From: Iningainema tapete BLCC-T55
GTDB lineage: Bacteria; Cyanobacteriota; Cyanobacteriia; Cyanobacteriales; Nostocaceae
Reading direction: 5' to 3'
NCBI RefSeq assembly: GCF_014698965.1
Contig: NZ_JACXAE010000009.1
Coordinates: forward strand, 1-64,000
Length of the DNA stretch: 64,000 nt
Shown: positions 34,062 to 42,526 of the stretch, piece after piece
How positions within the stretch are numbered: the first letter of the stretch is position 1
Layout: each line of letters begins with the position of its first letter
Notes under the pieces: model-generated
Databases searched by the model: none
Told to the model about the DNA's origin: nothing
Seen by the model: the letters and a program-made list of their open reading frames with translations, nothing else
Program-made: the position numbers and the translations under genes

Positions 34062-35330
34062 ATGAGACAACCTCTGCGCATTACAATTTTTACAAGTTTG
34101 TATGCTCCGTTTTTATCAGGAGTAACAGTTGCCGTACACCAGCGAGTTCGTTGGTTATTACAGCAAGGACATCAAGTCTTTCTCATTCACCCACAAATTA
34201 ATGATCGCTACCCGAAACATGTTAGCTCTCGCCCGATGTCAGGGCTAGATGAGTTACAGTCTTACCCTAATTTTTCCTCTTTTGCTTTCCCAACACAACC
34301 GCTCATATTCTACAAGTCTCTTCCTCAACCACTACACTATCGACACTGGAGTGATACCAAGTTATTACGTTCCTTTCAACCTGATATTGTGGTAGTTGAA
34401 GAAGCTGCACAAATGAGAGGTTTCTACTCACTTTTTTTACAAGGTTATGGTCGTCCCATCGCCACTGAATACGCCAAGCTCACAGGTACACCAACAATAT
34501 CATTATTTCATACTGATATTGTTGCTTATATCAGGTATTACATGGGAGATTTGTTTTTCAGCTTTATTCGTCCAATTATTCCACTGATAATCAAGCAGTT
34601 TAGCGAAGCTTATGATGTCAACTTCTTTTCTTCTCAAGAACAACTGACTAAGTATCAACAGATGAAATCTAAGAAGAGCGAATATTTGCCCTATCAAGGA
34701 GTTGATTGTCAAAAGTTTAATCCGGGAAATATTTGTTATAACCCTATTCCTAACGATAACAGACCAACTATACTTTTTGTCGGACGCATTACCGCAGAAA
34801 AGAATGTCACTCAACTGTTGGATATTTATCCGGCGATCGCCGCTAAAATTCCTAACGTTCATTTAGTAATTATTGGTAGTGGTCCCCTAGATGGGGAAAT
34901 TCATGAGCGTGCTAGAGAGTTTGGTGGTATTACTGTATGGGGTGAATCCCACGGAACGGAACTTTTGGGCTGGTTTGCTCGTGCCGATGTATTTGTCAAC
35001 CCCTCTGTTACAGAAAACTTTTGCACGACAAATAATGAAGCTTTAGCTTCTGGAACACCTGTGGTTGCATTTATTGCACCTTCAACCAAAGAACAGGTGT
35101 TACCAGGTTATAACGGCTTTTTAGCAGAACCTAACAACTTAGAGGATTTTGCTCTCAAAGTGATTACGATTTTAGAAGATCCTGAACTTAAAGCAGAAAT
35201 GTCTTTACAAGCTCGGATCTCCATACTCGAATTTGATTGGACAGCGTGTATGAAGAAGTTTGAGAACAAACTCTACGAGCTTGTACAAGCTTCTGGGCAA
35301 AAACAGGTTTCTGCTTCTAGGAGAGAGTAG
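34062..35330 (+). CDS. hglT: HglT-type family 4 glycosyltransferase
   Basis: 422 residues, GT-B fold. N-terminal acceptor domain: RITIFTSLYAPFLSGVTVAVH and RVRWLLQQGHQVFLIHPQ. C-terminal nucleotide-sugar domain: RPTILFVGRITAEKNVTQLL (about 240-259), then GELLGWFARADVFVNPSVTENFCTTNNEAL-like sequence with the EX7E signature (about 305-335). GT4 enzymes transfer sugar with retention of configuration. The position next to a TPR gene and cpcT matches the neighbourhood I recall for all5341 (HglT), which glucosylates the heterocyst glycolipid aglycone. The function is inferred from synteny plus fold. Confidence 0.72.
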   Translation: MRQPLRITIFTSLYAPFLSGVTVAVHQRVRWLLQQGHQVFLIHPQINDRYPKHVSSRPMSGLDELQSYPNFSSFAFPTQPLIFYKSLPQPLHYRHWSDTKLLRSFQPDIVVVEEAAQMRGFYSLFLQGYGRPIATEYAKLTGTPTISLFHTDIVAYIRYYMGDLFFSFIRPIIPLIIKQFSEAYDVNFFSSQEQLTKYQQMKSKKSEYLPYQGVDCQKFNPGNICYNPIPNDNRPTILFVGRITAEKNVTQLLDIYPAIAAKIPNVHLVIIGSGPLDGEIHERAREFGGITVWGESHGTELLGWFARADVFVNPSVTENFCTTNNEALASGTPVVAFIAPSTKEQVLPGYNGFLAEPNNLEDFALKVITILEDPELKAEMSLQARISILEFDWTACMKKFENKLYELVQASGQKQVSASRRE

Positions 35331-35369
35331 GGGAGTAGGGGAGCTTCACTCCCCACACTTTTTTTTCTG

Positions 35370-36593
35370 TTACTTTAAAGTTTGCCCAGACAGCTTTTGA
35401 ATCTGTTCAGTAAAATATGTTTCATCATACTTTAACTGTTGGGCTAATTGTAGCCCTTTTTGAAAAGCTGCTTGTGCTTGTGGATAGTCTTTGCGTTGCA
35501 AATTTATTTGTCCGATTTGGTCATAGGCGTTCATTAAACCATAAAAGTTTCCTGCTAACTCTTGCGTTTTGATCAAAATTTGGCTAGTTTGCAAAGCCTC
35601 TTCTATTTGTCCTTGAGAACGATACAGCGCAATTAACTTCTGCAAAGCTTCACCAGCACGAACGTACTGCTCTGATTGCCAAGCAGTGGTGTACGCTTCT
35701 TGATAATTCTTAAAAGCGTTTTGTAGTAAACTTGGGTCTTTTTGTGCTAAGGATTCGTAATCTGAACCAATCGCCAGCTTCAATGCTGCTAACTGGGTAA
35801 GATTATTTTCCTGGAGATAAATTTCGGCGAGTTTGTTACGTATGTTTACAGACTGCTGGGGTTGTTTTGCCTGCTCGTAAATGTAAGCTAGCTGTTGCAG
35901 GTACGTCATTACTCCCATGCGATCGCCGCTATTATTGGCATTACTAAGTAGTTTCTCATATGTTGCTGCCGCAGAGGGATAGTCAAACCAACTCAAATGT
36001 ATTTCTCCAATCTGTTTTAGCGTTTCAATTTCTGCTGCGGCATCTTGAGAAGTTCTCACAGTTGCTAAAATTTGCTCATAAACTGACAGAGCAAGTTTAG
36101 GTTCGCGCACTTGTTGATAAGCTTGACCCAAAGCTTGCAAAAGTTGTAAGTCTAAAGTATTTTGGGATTTAGCTTGGGTTTGAACTGTTTGCAATCGCTG
36201 AGTGATGTATTGTAATTGTTGACGCTCATTATTACGCCATGCGATCGCACCAACTCGTGAAAGTGCTTGCACTTCTGCGATGGCACCGAAGGCGCGGCGC
36301 AGGCGTAGTTCCCGGTTCCAAATTTCAAACGCTGTTACCTGATCACCTGCTTGTAGTTTAGCTGTTGCTTGTTGATTCAACTCATCCAGCGCCGCTTCTA
36401 GCTTTTGACGCTCTGCTGGAGTTAACGGCTGTTGCGGTTGTGGTAATAGTGGATCTGGAGTGGTAATCTCTAAGGGATTAGGAAGAAATTTATCCGGCTG
36501 TTTAGGCTTTTTAGTTTGTGCTAGCGTTAATGAACTGCAAAGCAGCCATAATGTAGCAGTGGCAGTAATAGTTACACTTAAGCGCCGTAACAT
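35370..36593 (-). CDS. Secreted tetratricopeptide-repeat protein
   Basis: 407 residues. Signal peptide at 1-26 (SVTITATATLWLLCSSLTLA). A Pro-rich region (about 28-60) is followed by about eight helical TPR-type repeats, for example LALSVYEQILATVRTSQDAA, AAATYEKLLSNANNSGDRMG and QAQAAFQKGLQLAQQLKYDE. It probably acts as a periplasmic or thylakoid-lumen scaffold. It converges with hglT. The TPR neighbour of hglT and cpcT appears conserved in the Anabaena order as I recall it, but no role is known to me. Confidence 0.82.
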   Translation of the reverse strand: MLRRLSVTITATATLWLLCSSLTLAQTKKPKQPDKFLPNPLEITTPDPLLPQPQQPLTPAERQKLEAALDELNQQATAKLQAGDQVTAFEIWNRELRLRRAFGAIAEVQALSRVGAIAWRNNERQQLQYITQRLQTVQTQAKSQNTLDLQLLQALGQAYQQVREPKLALSVYEQILATVRTSQDAAAEIETLKQIGEIHLSWFDYPSAAATYEKLLSNANNSGDRMGVMTYLQQLAYIYEQAKQPQQSVNIRNKLAEIYLQENNLTQLAALKLAIGSDYESLAQKDPSLLQNAFKNYQEAYTTAWQSEQYVRAGEALQKLIALYRSQGQIEEALQTSQILIKTQELAGNFYGLMNAYDQIGQINLQRKDYPQAQAAFQKGLQLAQQLKYDETYFTEQIQKLSGQTLK

Positions 36594-36605
36594 AGGGATT
36601 TTACC

Positions 36606-36680
36606 TTAATTGCTAATGGTTAATTGTTAATTGCTAATTGTTATCAATTATTAACCATTAACAATTAACTATTAACCATT
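36606..36680. repeat. TTAATTGTTAATTGCTAA repeat cluster
   Basis: Several direct copies of TTAATTGCTAATGG/TTAATTGTTAATTG are followed by inverted copies (ATTAACCATTAACAATTAAC), forming a long imperfect hairpin between the divergent TPR and cpcT genes. Confidence 0.7.
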
Positions 36681-36754
36681 TGACGAAATTTAACAAAAAA
36701 TTCTCCTCAAGCTTTAAAATAATACTATTTCAAGCAATTGGTGTATCATTTGTA

Positions 36755-37348
36755 ATGACTCATTCTACGGATATTGCTACTTTAGCCCGCTGGATGGCAT
36801 CTGATTTCAGCAATCAAGAACAAGCTTTTGAAAACCCTCCTTTTTATGCTCACATTAGAGTATGTATGCGTCCCCTACCTCTAGAAGTATTGTCAGGAGT
36901 AGGTCTTTATGTAGAACAAGCTTATGACTACATGCTTAGCGATCCCTATCGTGTGCGAGTGTTAAAGTTAGTACAAGTAGGAGATCACATTGAAATTGAG
37001 AACTACAGCATCAAAGAAGAAAAACAGTTCTACGGAGCATCCCGCGATCTTCAACGCCTCAAAACCTTAACTGCTGCCGATTTAGAAAAATTACCAGGCT
37101 GCAACATGATTGTAGAATGGACAGGTCACAGTTTCAAAGGTAAAGTTGAACCAGGAAAAAGCTGTTTCGTGTTTCGCAAAGGGAAAAAAACATATCTTGA
37201 TAGTGAATTTGAGATTGACGCAGATAAATTTATTAGTTTAGATCGAGGACGAGATCCAGAAACTGATGAGCATATTTGGGGTTCTGTCGCTGGACCATTT
37301 TATTTTGTCCGTTGGGGTAGTTTTGCCGACGAAGTAAAAGTTCAGTAG
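36755..37348 (+). CDS. cpcT: CpcT phycobiliprotein lyase
   Basis: 197 residues from ATG 36755, essentially the length of CpcT. An upstream frame extension to 36680 is not homologous. Family landmarks: IATLARWMASDFSNQEQAFENPPFYAHI, RPLPLEVLSGVGLYVEQAYD, PYRVRVLKLV, LPGCNMIVEWTGHSFKGKVEPG and the C-terminal DEHIWGSVAGPFYFVRWGSF. CpcT attaches phycocyanobilin to Cys-155 of the phycocyanin and phycoerythrocyanin beta subunits. Its stop codon TAG is provided by a palindromic repeat that begins at 37345. Confidence 0.9.
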   Translation: MTHSTDIATLARWMASDFSNQEQAFENPPFYAHIRVCMRPLPLEVLSGVGLYVEQAYDYMLSDPYRVRVLKLVQVGDHIEIENYSIKEEKQFYGASRDLQRLKTLTAADLEKLPGCNMIVEWTGHSFKGKVEPGKSCFVFRKGKKTYLDSEFEIDADKFISLDRGRDPETDEHIWGSVAGPFYFVRWGSFADEVKVQ

Positions 37349-37372
37349 AGACGCTCCGGCAGAAGTCTGTAC
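37345..37372. repeat. GTAGAGACG-type repeat overlapping the cpcT stop codon
   Basis: GTAGAGACGCTCC GGC AGAAGTCTGTAC, with the right arm decayed. Its second to fourth bases are the TAG stop of cpcT. Confidence 0.75.
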
Positions 37373-37387
37373 AACAGCCCACATTCA

Positions 37388-37416
37388 GTAGAGACGCTCC
37401 ACCGGAGCGTCTCTAA
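37388..37416. repeat. GTAGAGACG-type palindromic repeat
   Basis: GTAGAGACGCTCC ACC GGAGCGTCTCTAA. It lies 15 bases after the previous copy, giving a tandem pair between cpcT and the convergent phosphoesterase gene. Confidence 0.8.
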
Positions 37417-37498
37417 AACAGCCAACGCCACAGAAGGATTTCCTGACTTTAGGCGTTAGCATCCATGAGTAAAAATTCATAACTCCTAACACCCAATC

Positions 37499-38332
37499 CT
37501 AATATCCTGTCGCTGCCAAATCCACTGCATGATAGTAAGGAACTCTCTCAACTTGGGTTTCCCAAGTACCATTGGGATAAAGTTTCAGCAGACGAAACCC
37601 AGGCGGTTTTTTGTCAACTGCAAAAATTGAACTCTCTGGCTTAAACTGAATGCAAGTTGAGGGTGTTCCCAGGTAGTTGATATTGTGTCTTTGGTAATGG
37701 AATTCTTGGTGTATGTGACCAAACAAAACTATCTTGACTTGCGGGTAGTTATCAAGTATGGCAAAAAACTCCTCAGCATTTTGCAACCGACTAGTATCTA
37801 GCCAATCAGAGTTTATATAAAAAGGTGGATGGTGTAAAGCTACCAAGGTAGGTTTGCTGCCCACCATCTTTAATTGAGAGTCGAGCCATTGTAAAGTTTT
37901 TACTGAGAGATAACCATGTACGCACCCAGGTACAGAGGAGTTGAGTAAGATAAAATTCCATCCTCCACGCTCAAAGGATTTGCGTTGAGAAACCAGTCGC
38001 AGATTGAGGACTTGATTCATGGCGATCGCACAATCATGATTTCCCGGTATCCAATAAGTAGGTATTTGTACTTGGTCGATTAAGTTAAGTAAGTTTTCAT
38101 AGGATTGGTGCGTACTGTCACCAGACAAGTCTCCCGTTAGCAGTAGTAAATCAAGCTCAGGTTTCAGCACCCTTAAACGCTCTATAACTGCCTGCAAAGA
38201 TAGTGCAGTAGGCATTCCAATCAGTTTTTGATTTTCATCTGCGAACAGATGCAAATCCGTTAGCTGCCCTACCAATATGGGAGAAACTTGATTTATCTTT
38301 GCTGATAGCAATATGTGCGTCTTAATATCCAA
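37499..38332 (-). CDS. CpdA-like metallophosphoesterase
   Basis: 277 residues, calcineurin-like phosphoesterase fold. All metal motifs are present: GQLTDLHLF (DxH, about residues 22-30), LLTGDLSGD (GD, about 62-70), YWIPGNHDCA (GNHD, about 93-102), LVALHHPPFY (about 163-172) and VLFGHIHQEFH (GHxH, about 204-214). This set and length match the CpdA class, which hydrolyses 3',5'-cAMP, but many members act on other phosphodiesters. Cyanobacteria such as Anabaena use cAMP, so that role is possible. It converges with cpcT. Confidence 0.87.
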   Translation of the reverse strand: MDIKTHILLSAKINQVSPILVGQLTDLHLFADENQKLIGMPTALSLQAVIERLRVLKPELDLLLLTGDLSGDSTHQSYENLLNLIDQVQIPTYWIPGNHDCAIAMNQVLNLRLVSQRKSFERGGWNFILLNSSVPGCVHGYLSVKTLQWLDSQLKMVGSKPTLVALHHPPFYINSDWLDTSRLQNAEEFFAILDNYPQVKIVLFGHIHQEFHYQRHNINYLGTPSTCIQFKPESSIFAVDKKPPGFRLLKLYPNGTWETQVERVPYYHAVDLAATGY

Positions 38333-38990
38333 ATCTCCTTGTAGTAAATAACTGATTTAAATTACAGTACATAACACTTGCTTAGTAGTAAATACACCAA
38401 TAAGTGTATGAATCAAACACCATGCTACGGGTAACTATTGTTTCCTTTATTTTTTCCGTATTTACTTAATTACTGCTCATATGTTCATACAGGTTCCACA
38501 TTATAACTAGTTTTGTTTCTGTCATCAATCTTAAGATAGATACTATATTTATAGTATTTTGTGATACTTATGTAAAAAGTAAAAATACTGTTTAAACAAG
38601 TTTTTGTATTATATATGACGAAAGACCTACCATCACTATATTTATAAGGTATGGACAACTAGAACAAAATCAGCGTCAAAGAATAAACCCCACTAACCAA
38701 GAGTTAGTAGGGATCTAGCAGTTATGGCGTATATTAAAGAAATGTTAAGAATTACTATAACATAACTTCATAAGAAAGAAAACACTTGTTCACGCCTGTA
38801 ATGCTAGTCGCCGTGAAAGAGGAACTTGGCATGAAAGTGCTTGCGCTCCTTGTGTGAGTAAATTAATTACTAAACCTGTCGCTTCTATTGTCAAAGAGCG
38901 TAAGTTATGGTACTATGAATAAATAATTGACTCAATCGACAAGCAAACAGCTATTAACGTATAGCTAATAGTAAGTCAAAAGTCAGTTAC
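38333..38990. other. Long non-coding region before tRNA-Cys with small remnants
   Basis: About 660 bases without a clear gene. A hairpin CCCACTAAC CAAGA GTTAGTAGGG lies at 38688-38712. A short plus-strand frame at 38794-38922 reads ACNASRRERGTWHESACAPC and on to LWYYE. It has paired cysteines but no start codon, so it may be a gene fragment. The rest is AT-rich and featureless. Confidence 0.4.
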
Positions 38991-39063
<73 letters not shown>

Positions 39064-39221
39064 CAAGGAAATATAGACAGATCAAGCCCTCCAGCACAAC
39101 ACTAGGGGGCAGGGAACTGAAACAAATTTCTTAGACAACCCTTGACATCTTTTCCGGAATGGGCAGCGAGCCCGATAGTAGATCGGGTTATTTAAAGCAC
39201 TCAAGATATCGAAAACACTCA

Positions 39222-39524
39222 TTATCGATTGATCAACGCCTTAGGGCATAAAGCATGAGCGCTGTCATGATTAGCGTAAGTCACCAAATAAGCACTTCCA
39301 CACTTTTTTACGTGATACCATGTAACACCCAAGCACTGGTCACACCAAAATGCTTCCAACCATTCGCTTTCTGTAGGAACTTTCATTCGTTGCTGCTGAC
39401 TGTAGGCAACGAAATTTGCAGGCAAGGAAGACTTTTGGCTGACGCTATCGAGATAGCATCCATGAATTGGACAGTAGATAGCCCGTCTCTTTGAACGTTT
39501 CCTATTTCGCTCACTGCGTAGCAT
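39222..39524 (-). CDS. Small zinc-ribbon-like hypothetical protein in the tRNA-Cys island
   Basis: 100 residues. The N-terminus is basic (RSERNRKRSKRRA), followed by IYCPIHGCYLDSVSQKSSLP, then EWLEAFWCDQCLGVTWYHVK. The Cys-x2-His-x2-Cys and Cys-x2-Cys pairs suggest one zinc ribbon. I recall similar YCPxHGCYLDSVSQK...WLEAFWCDxC proteins in other cyanobacteria, of unknown function. It lies alone within the 1.2-kb segment bounded by the tRNA-Cys repeats. Confidence 0.65.
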   Translation of the reverse strand: MLRSERNRKRSKRRAIYCPIHGCYLDSVSQKSSLPANFVAYSQQQRMKVPTESEWLEAFWCDQCLGVTWYHVKKCGSAYLVTYANHDSAHALCPKALINR

Positions 39525-40241
39525 GTTTCGTTATGAAATCTTTGTCATGGTTTTTTTAAGGATATAGCTAAACTTTTCTTCATTAAAGGGAAAAACAGGA
39601 TTTTAATTTGTGAGATAAAAATGTTCGGTGAGAGCCAACTAGTACATATATACTCAAAGTTCTGCATGAGGTTTTTTAAAACACCTTCGGTTACGGACGC
39701 TATCACAAGCACTGATTTAACTAATTTTTTACGTATTTTTCTTATTTTATTGTAATTAATACAACATTTAAAGTAAATGCTTCCCCTGAGAAAGAGATTA
39801 ACATTGACTTTGTTAAAACTTAACCGTAGCTGGATACAACACTAGTTATTATCAATATTTGCAAGAGTTGCCTTTACAACCATGTCAAAGATTTCAGGTT
39901 GTAGATTCTTCTCCAGTTAAACGAAAAGGACATCTATTTCTTTCTTTACGGCTACCTAAGTATGGATTTATCACACCTGAGCGATCGCGTCCTGTATGAT
40001 TTACCCGCACCGCTCTGGATATTACCCGCACCACTTCTGCACCAGTTCCCGCACCAAAAACAACGCAAAATCAAGACGAACGCACCACCCGCACCACTTT
40101 TCAGCAAAAATAAGAAAAGAAAATTAAAAAAATAGACGTAACGTAGAAGCAAACACGAGATATTAGTCCGGATTTTAGTCATGCAAACATAAGCAAGGCG
40201 CAAAAATCTTTACGAATAAAGCTTTTTGCGCCTTCCCATCA
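39525..40241. other. Decayed island interior with a coding remnant
   Basis: About 700 bases. At 39826-39999 a plus-strand frame, open but without a start, reads LQELPLQPCQRFQVVDSSPV and LFLSLRLPKYGFITPERSRP. It looks like the C-terminus of a lost gene. Downstream, 40003-40105 contains repeated CCCGCACC(A/G) units. No integrase is visible. Confidence 0.4.
40003..40105. repeat. CCCGCACCA repeat cluster
   Basis: At least four copies of (A)CCCGCACC(A/G), at about 40004, 40022, 40047 and 40088, with related GCACCA units between them. Spacing is irregular (18-41 bases). It lies about 140 bases from the right copy of the tRNA-derived repeat. Confidence 0.6.
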
Positions 40242-40286
40242 GTCTGCAAAACCTCCATCCCCCGGCTCAAATCCAGGTGTCGCCTT
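40242..40286 (+). repeat. Right copy of the tRNA-Cys 3' repeat (candidate attR)
   Basis: Copies tRNA-Cys positions 39019-39063 with two substitutions in the T arm (GGCTCAAATCCAGG instead of GGTTCAAATCCGGG). No 5' half of a tRNA precedes it, so it is not a tRNA gene. Confidence 0.8.
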
Positions 40287-40291
40287 GTTTT

Positions 40292-41950
40292 TTATGTTGA
40301 AATACTTAGTTTTTTAATTTCTTCCTCCTCTAACTTACGAAACAAGGGCGGAATCAAATTAATTAAATGTCCAGGAGGCAAAGCATTAAAATTTACACAC
40401 TCGCTAATCCTTGTCATTCTATCAATTTGAGTCAATTGCAATGCATCAAAAAGTTTTGCAGAAGTGAATGGAATAATTGGAGCAGAAACAAGTGCGTAAA
40501 TTCTAATTAAATGAATACAAGTTCTTACCACTTGCGCTGCTTCTTCATAGTTCTGTTTAATCAGTTTCCACGGCGCTTTTTCGTCAATATATTGATTGCC
40601 AACACACCATAAAAAATAGAGAGTTTCTATTGCTTTGCGAAACTCCATATTTTTCAAATAATTACAGTATTTGTTCACAAGTTGTACGCAGGTATTTTCT
40701 AATTCCTGCTCTCTTGTACTAATACCACCTGGAACAGTTGCACCAAAATTATTGACGGTAAACTTGAGAGTTCGATTCACAAAGTTGCCTAATGTATCAG
40801 CTAACTCTTTGTTAACCTTAACTTGAAATAACTCCCAAGTAAAAGCAGAATCTGCTGATTCAGGAATCATTGACAAAAGACTATATCGCCAATAATCTGC
40901 TTCGTAAAGCGAGAGTGCCTGATCGAGAAAAACCCCTCTTTTTGCACTAGTAGAAAATTTGCCACCATAATAATTCAACCAATTAAATCCTCTAATTTGA
41001 TCGGCTAGTTTCCAATTTGCTCGCGTACCTAAAATCATCGCTGGGAACATGATAGTGTGGAATGGCAAGTTATCCTTAGCCATAAATTGCACGTACTGGG
41101 TATTTTCTGAATCGCGCCACCAAGTTTCCCAATCTTGGCTATTTTCTATACCCCATGCTTTAGTTGCAGAAATATATCCAATGGGCGCATCAAACCAAAC
41201 ATAGAAAACTTTTCCCTCAAACCCTGCACGGGGAACAGGAACTCCCCAAGTTAAATCGCGAGTAATACATCTGTCTTGAAGTCCTTCATTTAACCACTTC
41301 ATGGCAATTGATTTGGTGAGGTTCAACCAATTTGGATGTTCCTCAACCCAAGCTTTTACTTCAGGGGCGAGTGCGGAAAGCTTTAAAAACAGGTGTTTGG
41401 TTTTTCTCACTTCCAAACGCTGACTACCGGAAATTGCCGATCGCGCTTCTATTAGGTCTGTTGGGTCGAGTAAAGTGGTACAATTTTCACACTGATCTCC
41501 CCTTGCTGCTTGATATCCGCAATGGGGACAAGTGCCAACAATGTATCTATCTGGTAAAAAACGCTCGTCATCAAGAGAGTAAACGAGACTAATTTCCCGT
41601 TCCTCGATAAAACCGTTTTCGTCCAAAGACTGATAGAAATCCTGAGTGAGTTCGTGGTTATAAACTGATGAATTGCGCCCAAAATAGTCAAAGGACAAAC
41701 CAAGGTTTCTGTAAATTTCTGCCTGAGCTTCATGCATTCTTTGGCAGAAAGTCTCTACATCCACTCCTGCTTCTGTTGCTGCGATTTCAGTAGGTGTACC
41801 ATGTTCATCAGTGGCGCAGATGAAGAGAACGGTTTCGCCTTCCTGTCTCAAGAAACGAGCATATACATCTGCCGGAAGCATCGAACCAACAAGGTTGCCC
41901 AAGTGTTTGATACCGTTGATATAGGGCAGTGCGCTAGTGATTAAGTATTT
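40292..41950 (-). CDS. metG: Methionyl-tRNA synthetase of an unusual type, no visible start codon
   Basis: Class I synthetase. Homology begins at least at 41950 with KYLITSALPYINGIKHLGN, which contains the HIGH-type motif (HLGN). It continues with ICATDEHGTPTEIA, a zinc knuckle CPHCGYQAARGDQCENC, FYVWFDAPIGYISATK, the KMSKS-type loop in GGKFSTSAKRGVFLDQAL and an anticodon-binding domain with YIDEKAPWKLIKQ. The in-frame codons from the upstream TAA (42017-42019) to KYLITS contain no ATG, GTG or TTG: the place of the start reads GTA AAA. The first usable start, TTG 41902, would cut off the first half of the ATP site. It is either inactivated or uses a non-standard start. The common cyanobacterial MetRS has a different N-terminal signature (PLYYVND..HIGSAY), so this is probably an acquired second copy. 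Confidence 0.8.
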   Translation of the reverse strand, partial: KYLITSALPYINGIKHLGNLVGSMLPADVYARFLRQEGETVLFICATDEHGTPTEIAATEAGVDVETFCQRMHEAQAEIYRNLGLSFDYFGRNSSVYNHELTQDFYQSLDENGFIEEREISLVYSLDDERFLPDRYIVGTCPHCGYQAARGDQCENCTTLLDPTDLIEARSAISGSQRLEVRKTKHLFLKLSALAPEVKAWVEEHPNWLNLTKSIAMKWLNEGLQDRCITRDLTWGVPVPRAGFEGKVFYVWFDAPIGYISATKAWGIENSQDWETWWRDSENTQYVQFMAKDNLPFHTIMFPAMILGTRANWKLADQIRGFNWLNYYGGKFSTSAKRGVFLDQALSLYEADYWRYSLLSMIPESADSAFTWELFQVKVNKELADTLGNFVNRTLKFTVNNFGATVPGGISTREQELENTCVQLVNKYCNYLKNMEFRKAIETLYFLWCVGNQYIDEKAPWKLIKQNYEEAAQVVRTCIHLIRIYALVSAPIIPFTSAKLFDALQLTQIDRMTRISECVNFNALPPGHLINLIPPLFRKLEEEEIKKLSIST

Positions 41951-42220
41951 TACCTTATTGTTAGGCGTTGTGGATAAAGTGGAGAATTTAGGGTTCCTCC
42001 GTGAATTTTGGGTTGCTTACTTTTTATAATACACGATGTTAGATGATAATTCCGGATTGGTTGCGATAGCTTACCTTATAGATTGTGTGTTGCGTGATTG
42101 AGCCTGCGATTCAAATCGCTTTTCTTATAGCTAAAGTCTTCTTTAGAAGACTAGATAGTTACTAGACAAGTATGTACAGCTTCCCGATTTCTCGGCTCAG
42201 CATTCTAAATGTCCAATTCC
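41951..42220. other. Intergenic region between metG and the toxin-antitoxin pair
   Basis: About 270 bases. It contains a single-stem relative of the two-hairpin repeat at 42127-42155 (AGCTAAAGTCTTCTTTAGAAGACT). No gene was found. Confidence 0.4.
42127..42155. repeat. Single-stem relative of the two-hairpin repeat
   Basis: ATAGCTAAAGTCTTC/TTTAGAAGACTAGATAG. The AGTCTTCT/AGAAGACT stem equals stem 1 of the copy at 7290, but the second stem is missing and the orientation is reversed. Confidence 0.5.
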
Positions 42221-42526
42221 TCATTCATTATCTGAATCTGAAAATAAAGATTCTAAATCTCGACGCGCACTTACAACACGCAAAATTTCCACCCCGTCAT
42301 CCAGTACTCGATAAAAGATGATATAACCATCAAGCGGAATACCACGCAGGTACGATCTAATAAATTTGTAACTGCGTCCTATACTGGGAAACTGCGCTAA
42401 ATTACGACATTTTTTATTGAAGTCTTCAATAAATCTATCACCTGCCTCTATGTTACGACTAAGAAAATAATCAGTAATCTCTTCCAAATCTTGTATTGCA
42501 TCTGGAGAGATAATAAATCTACTCAT
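42221..42526 (-). CDS. RelE/ParE family toxin
   Basis: 101 residues. FIISPDAIQDLEEITDYFLSRN at the N-terminus, FNKKCRNLAQFPSIGRSYKF in the centre and YIIFYRVLDDGVEILRVVSARRDLESLF at the end. This is the ParE/RelE toxin plan with its closing VxxxRDL. It overlaps the antitoxin stop by four bases, the classic toxin-antitoxin arrangement. ParE members poison gyrase and RelE members cleave mRNA; the sequence looks more ParE-like. It is held in check by the upstream antitoxin, which should also repress the operon. Confidence 0.88.
   Translation of the reverse strand: MSRFIISPDAIQDLEEITDYFLSRNIEAGDRFIEDFNKKCRNLAQFPSIGRSYKFIRSYLRGIPLDGYIIFYRVLDDGVEILRVVSARRDLESLFSDSDNE

Noticed and set aside
39952-40203. 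Minus-strand frame with SGAG repeats in the tRNA-Cys island
   Set aside because: The apparent protein is only the translation of the CCCGCACCA repeat cluster and has low complexity.
40242-40286. Second tRNA-Cys gene
   Set aside because: Only the 3' half is present. There is no acceptor 5' strand or D arm, so it is a repeat or att site, not a tRNA.
41332-41944. Plus-strand frames inside metG
   Set aside because: They are antisense to conserved synthetase motifs.
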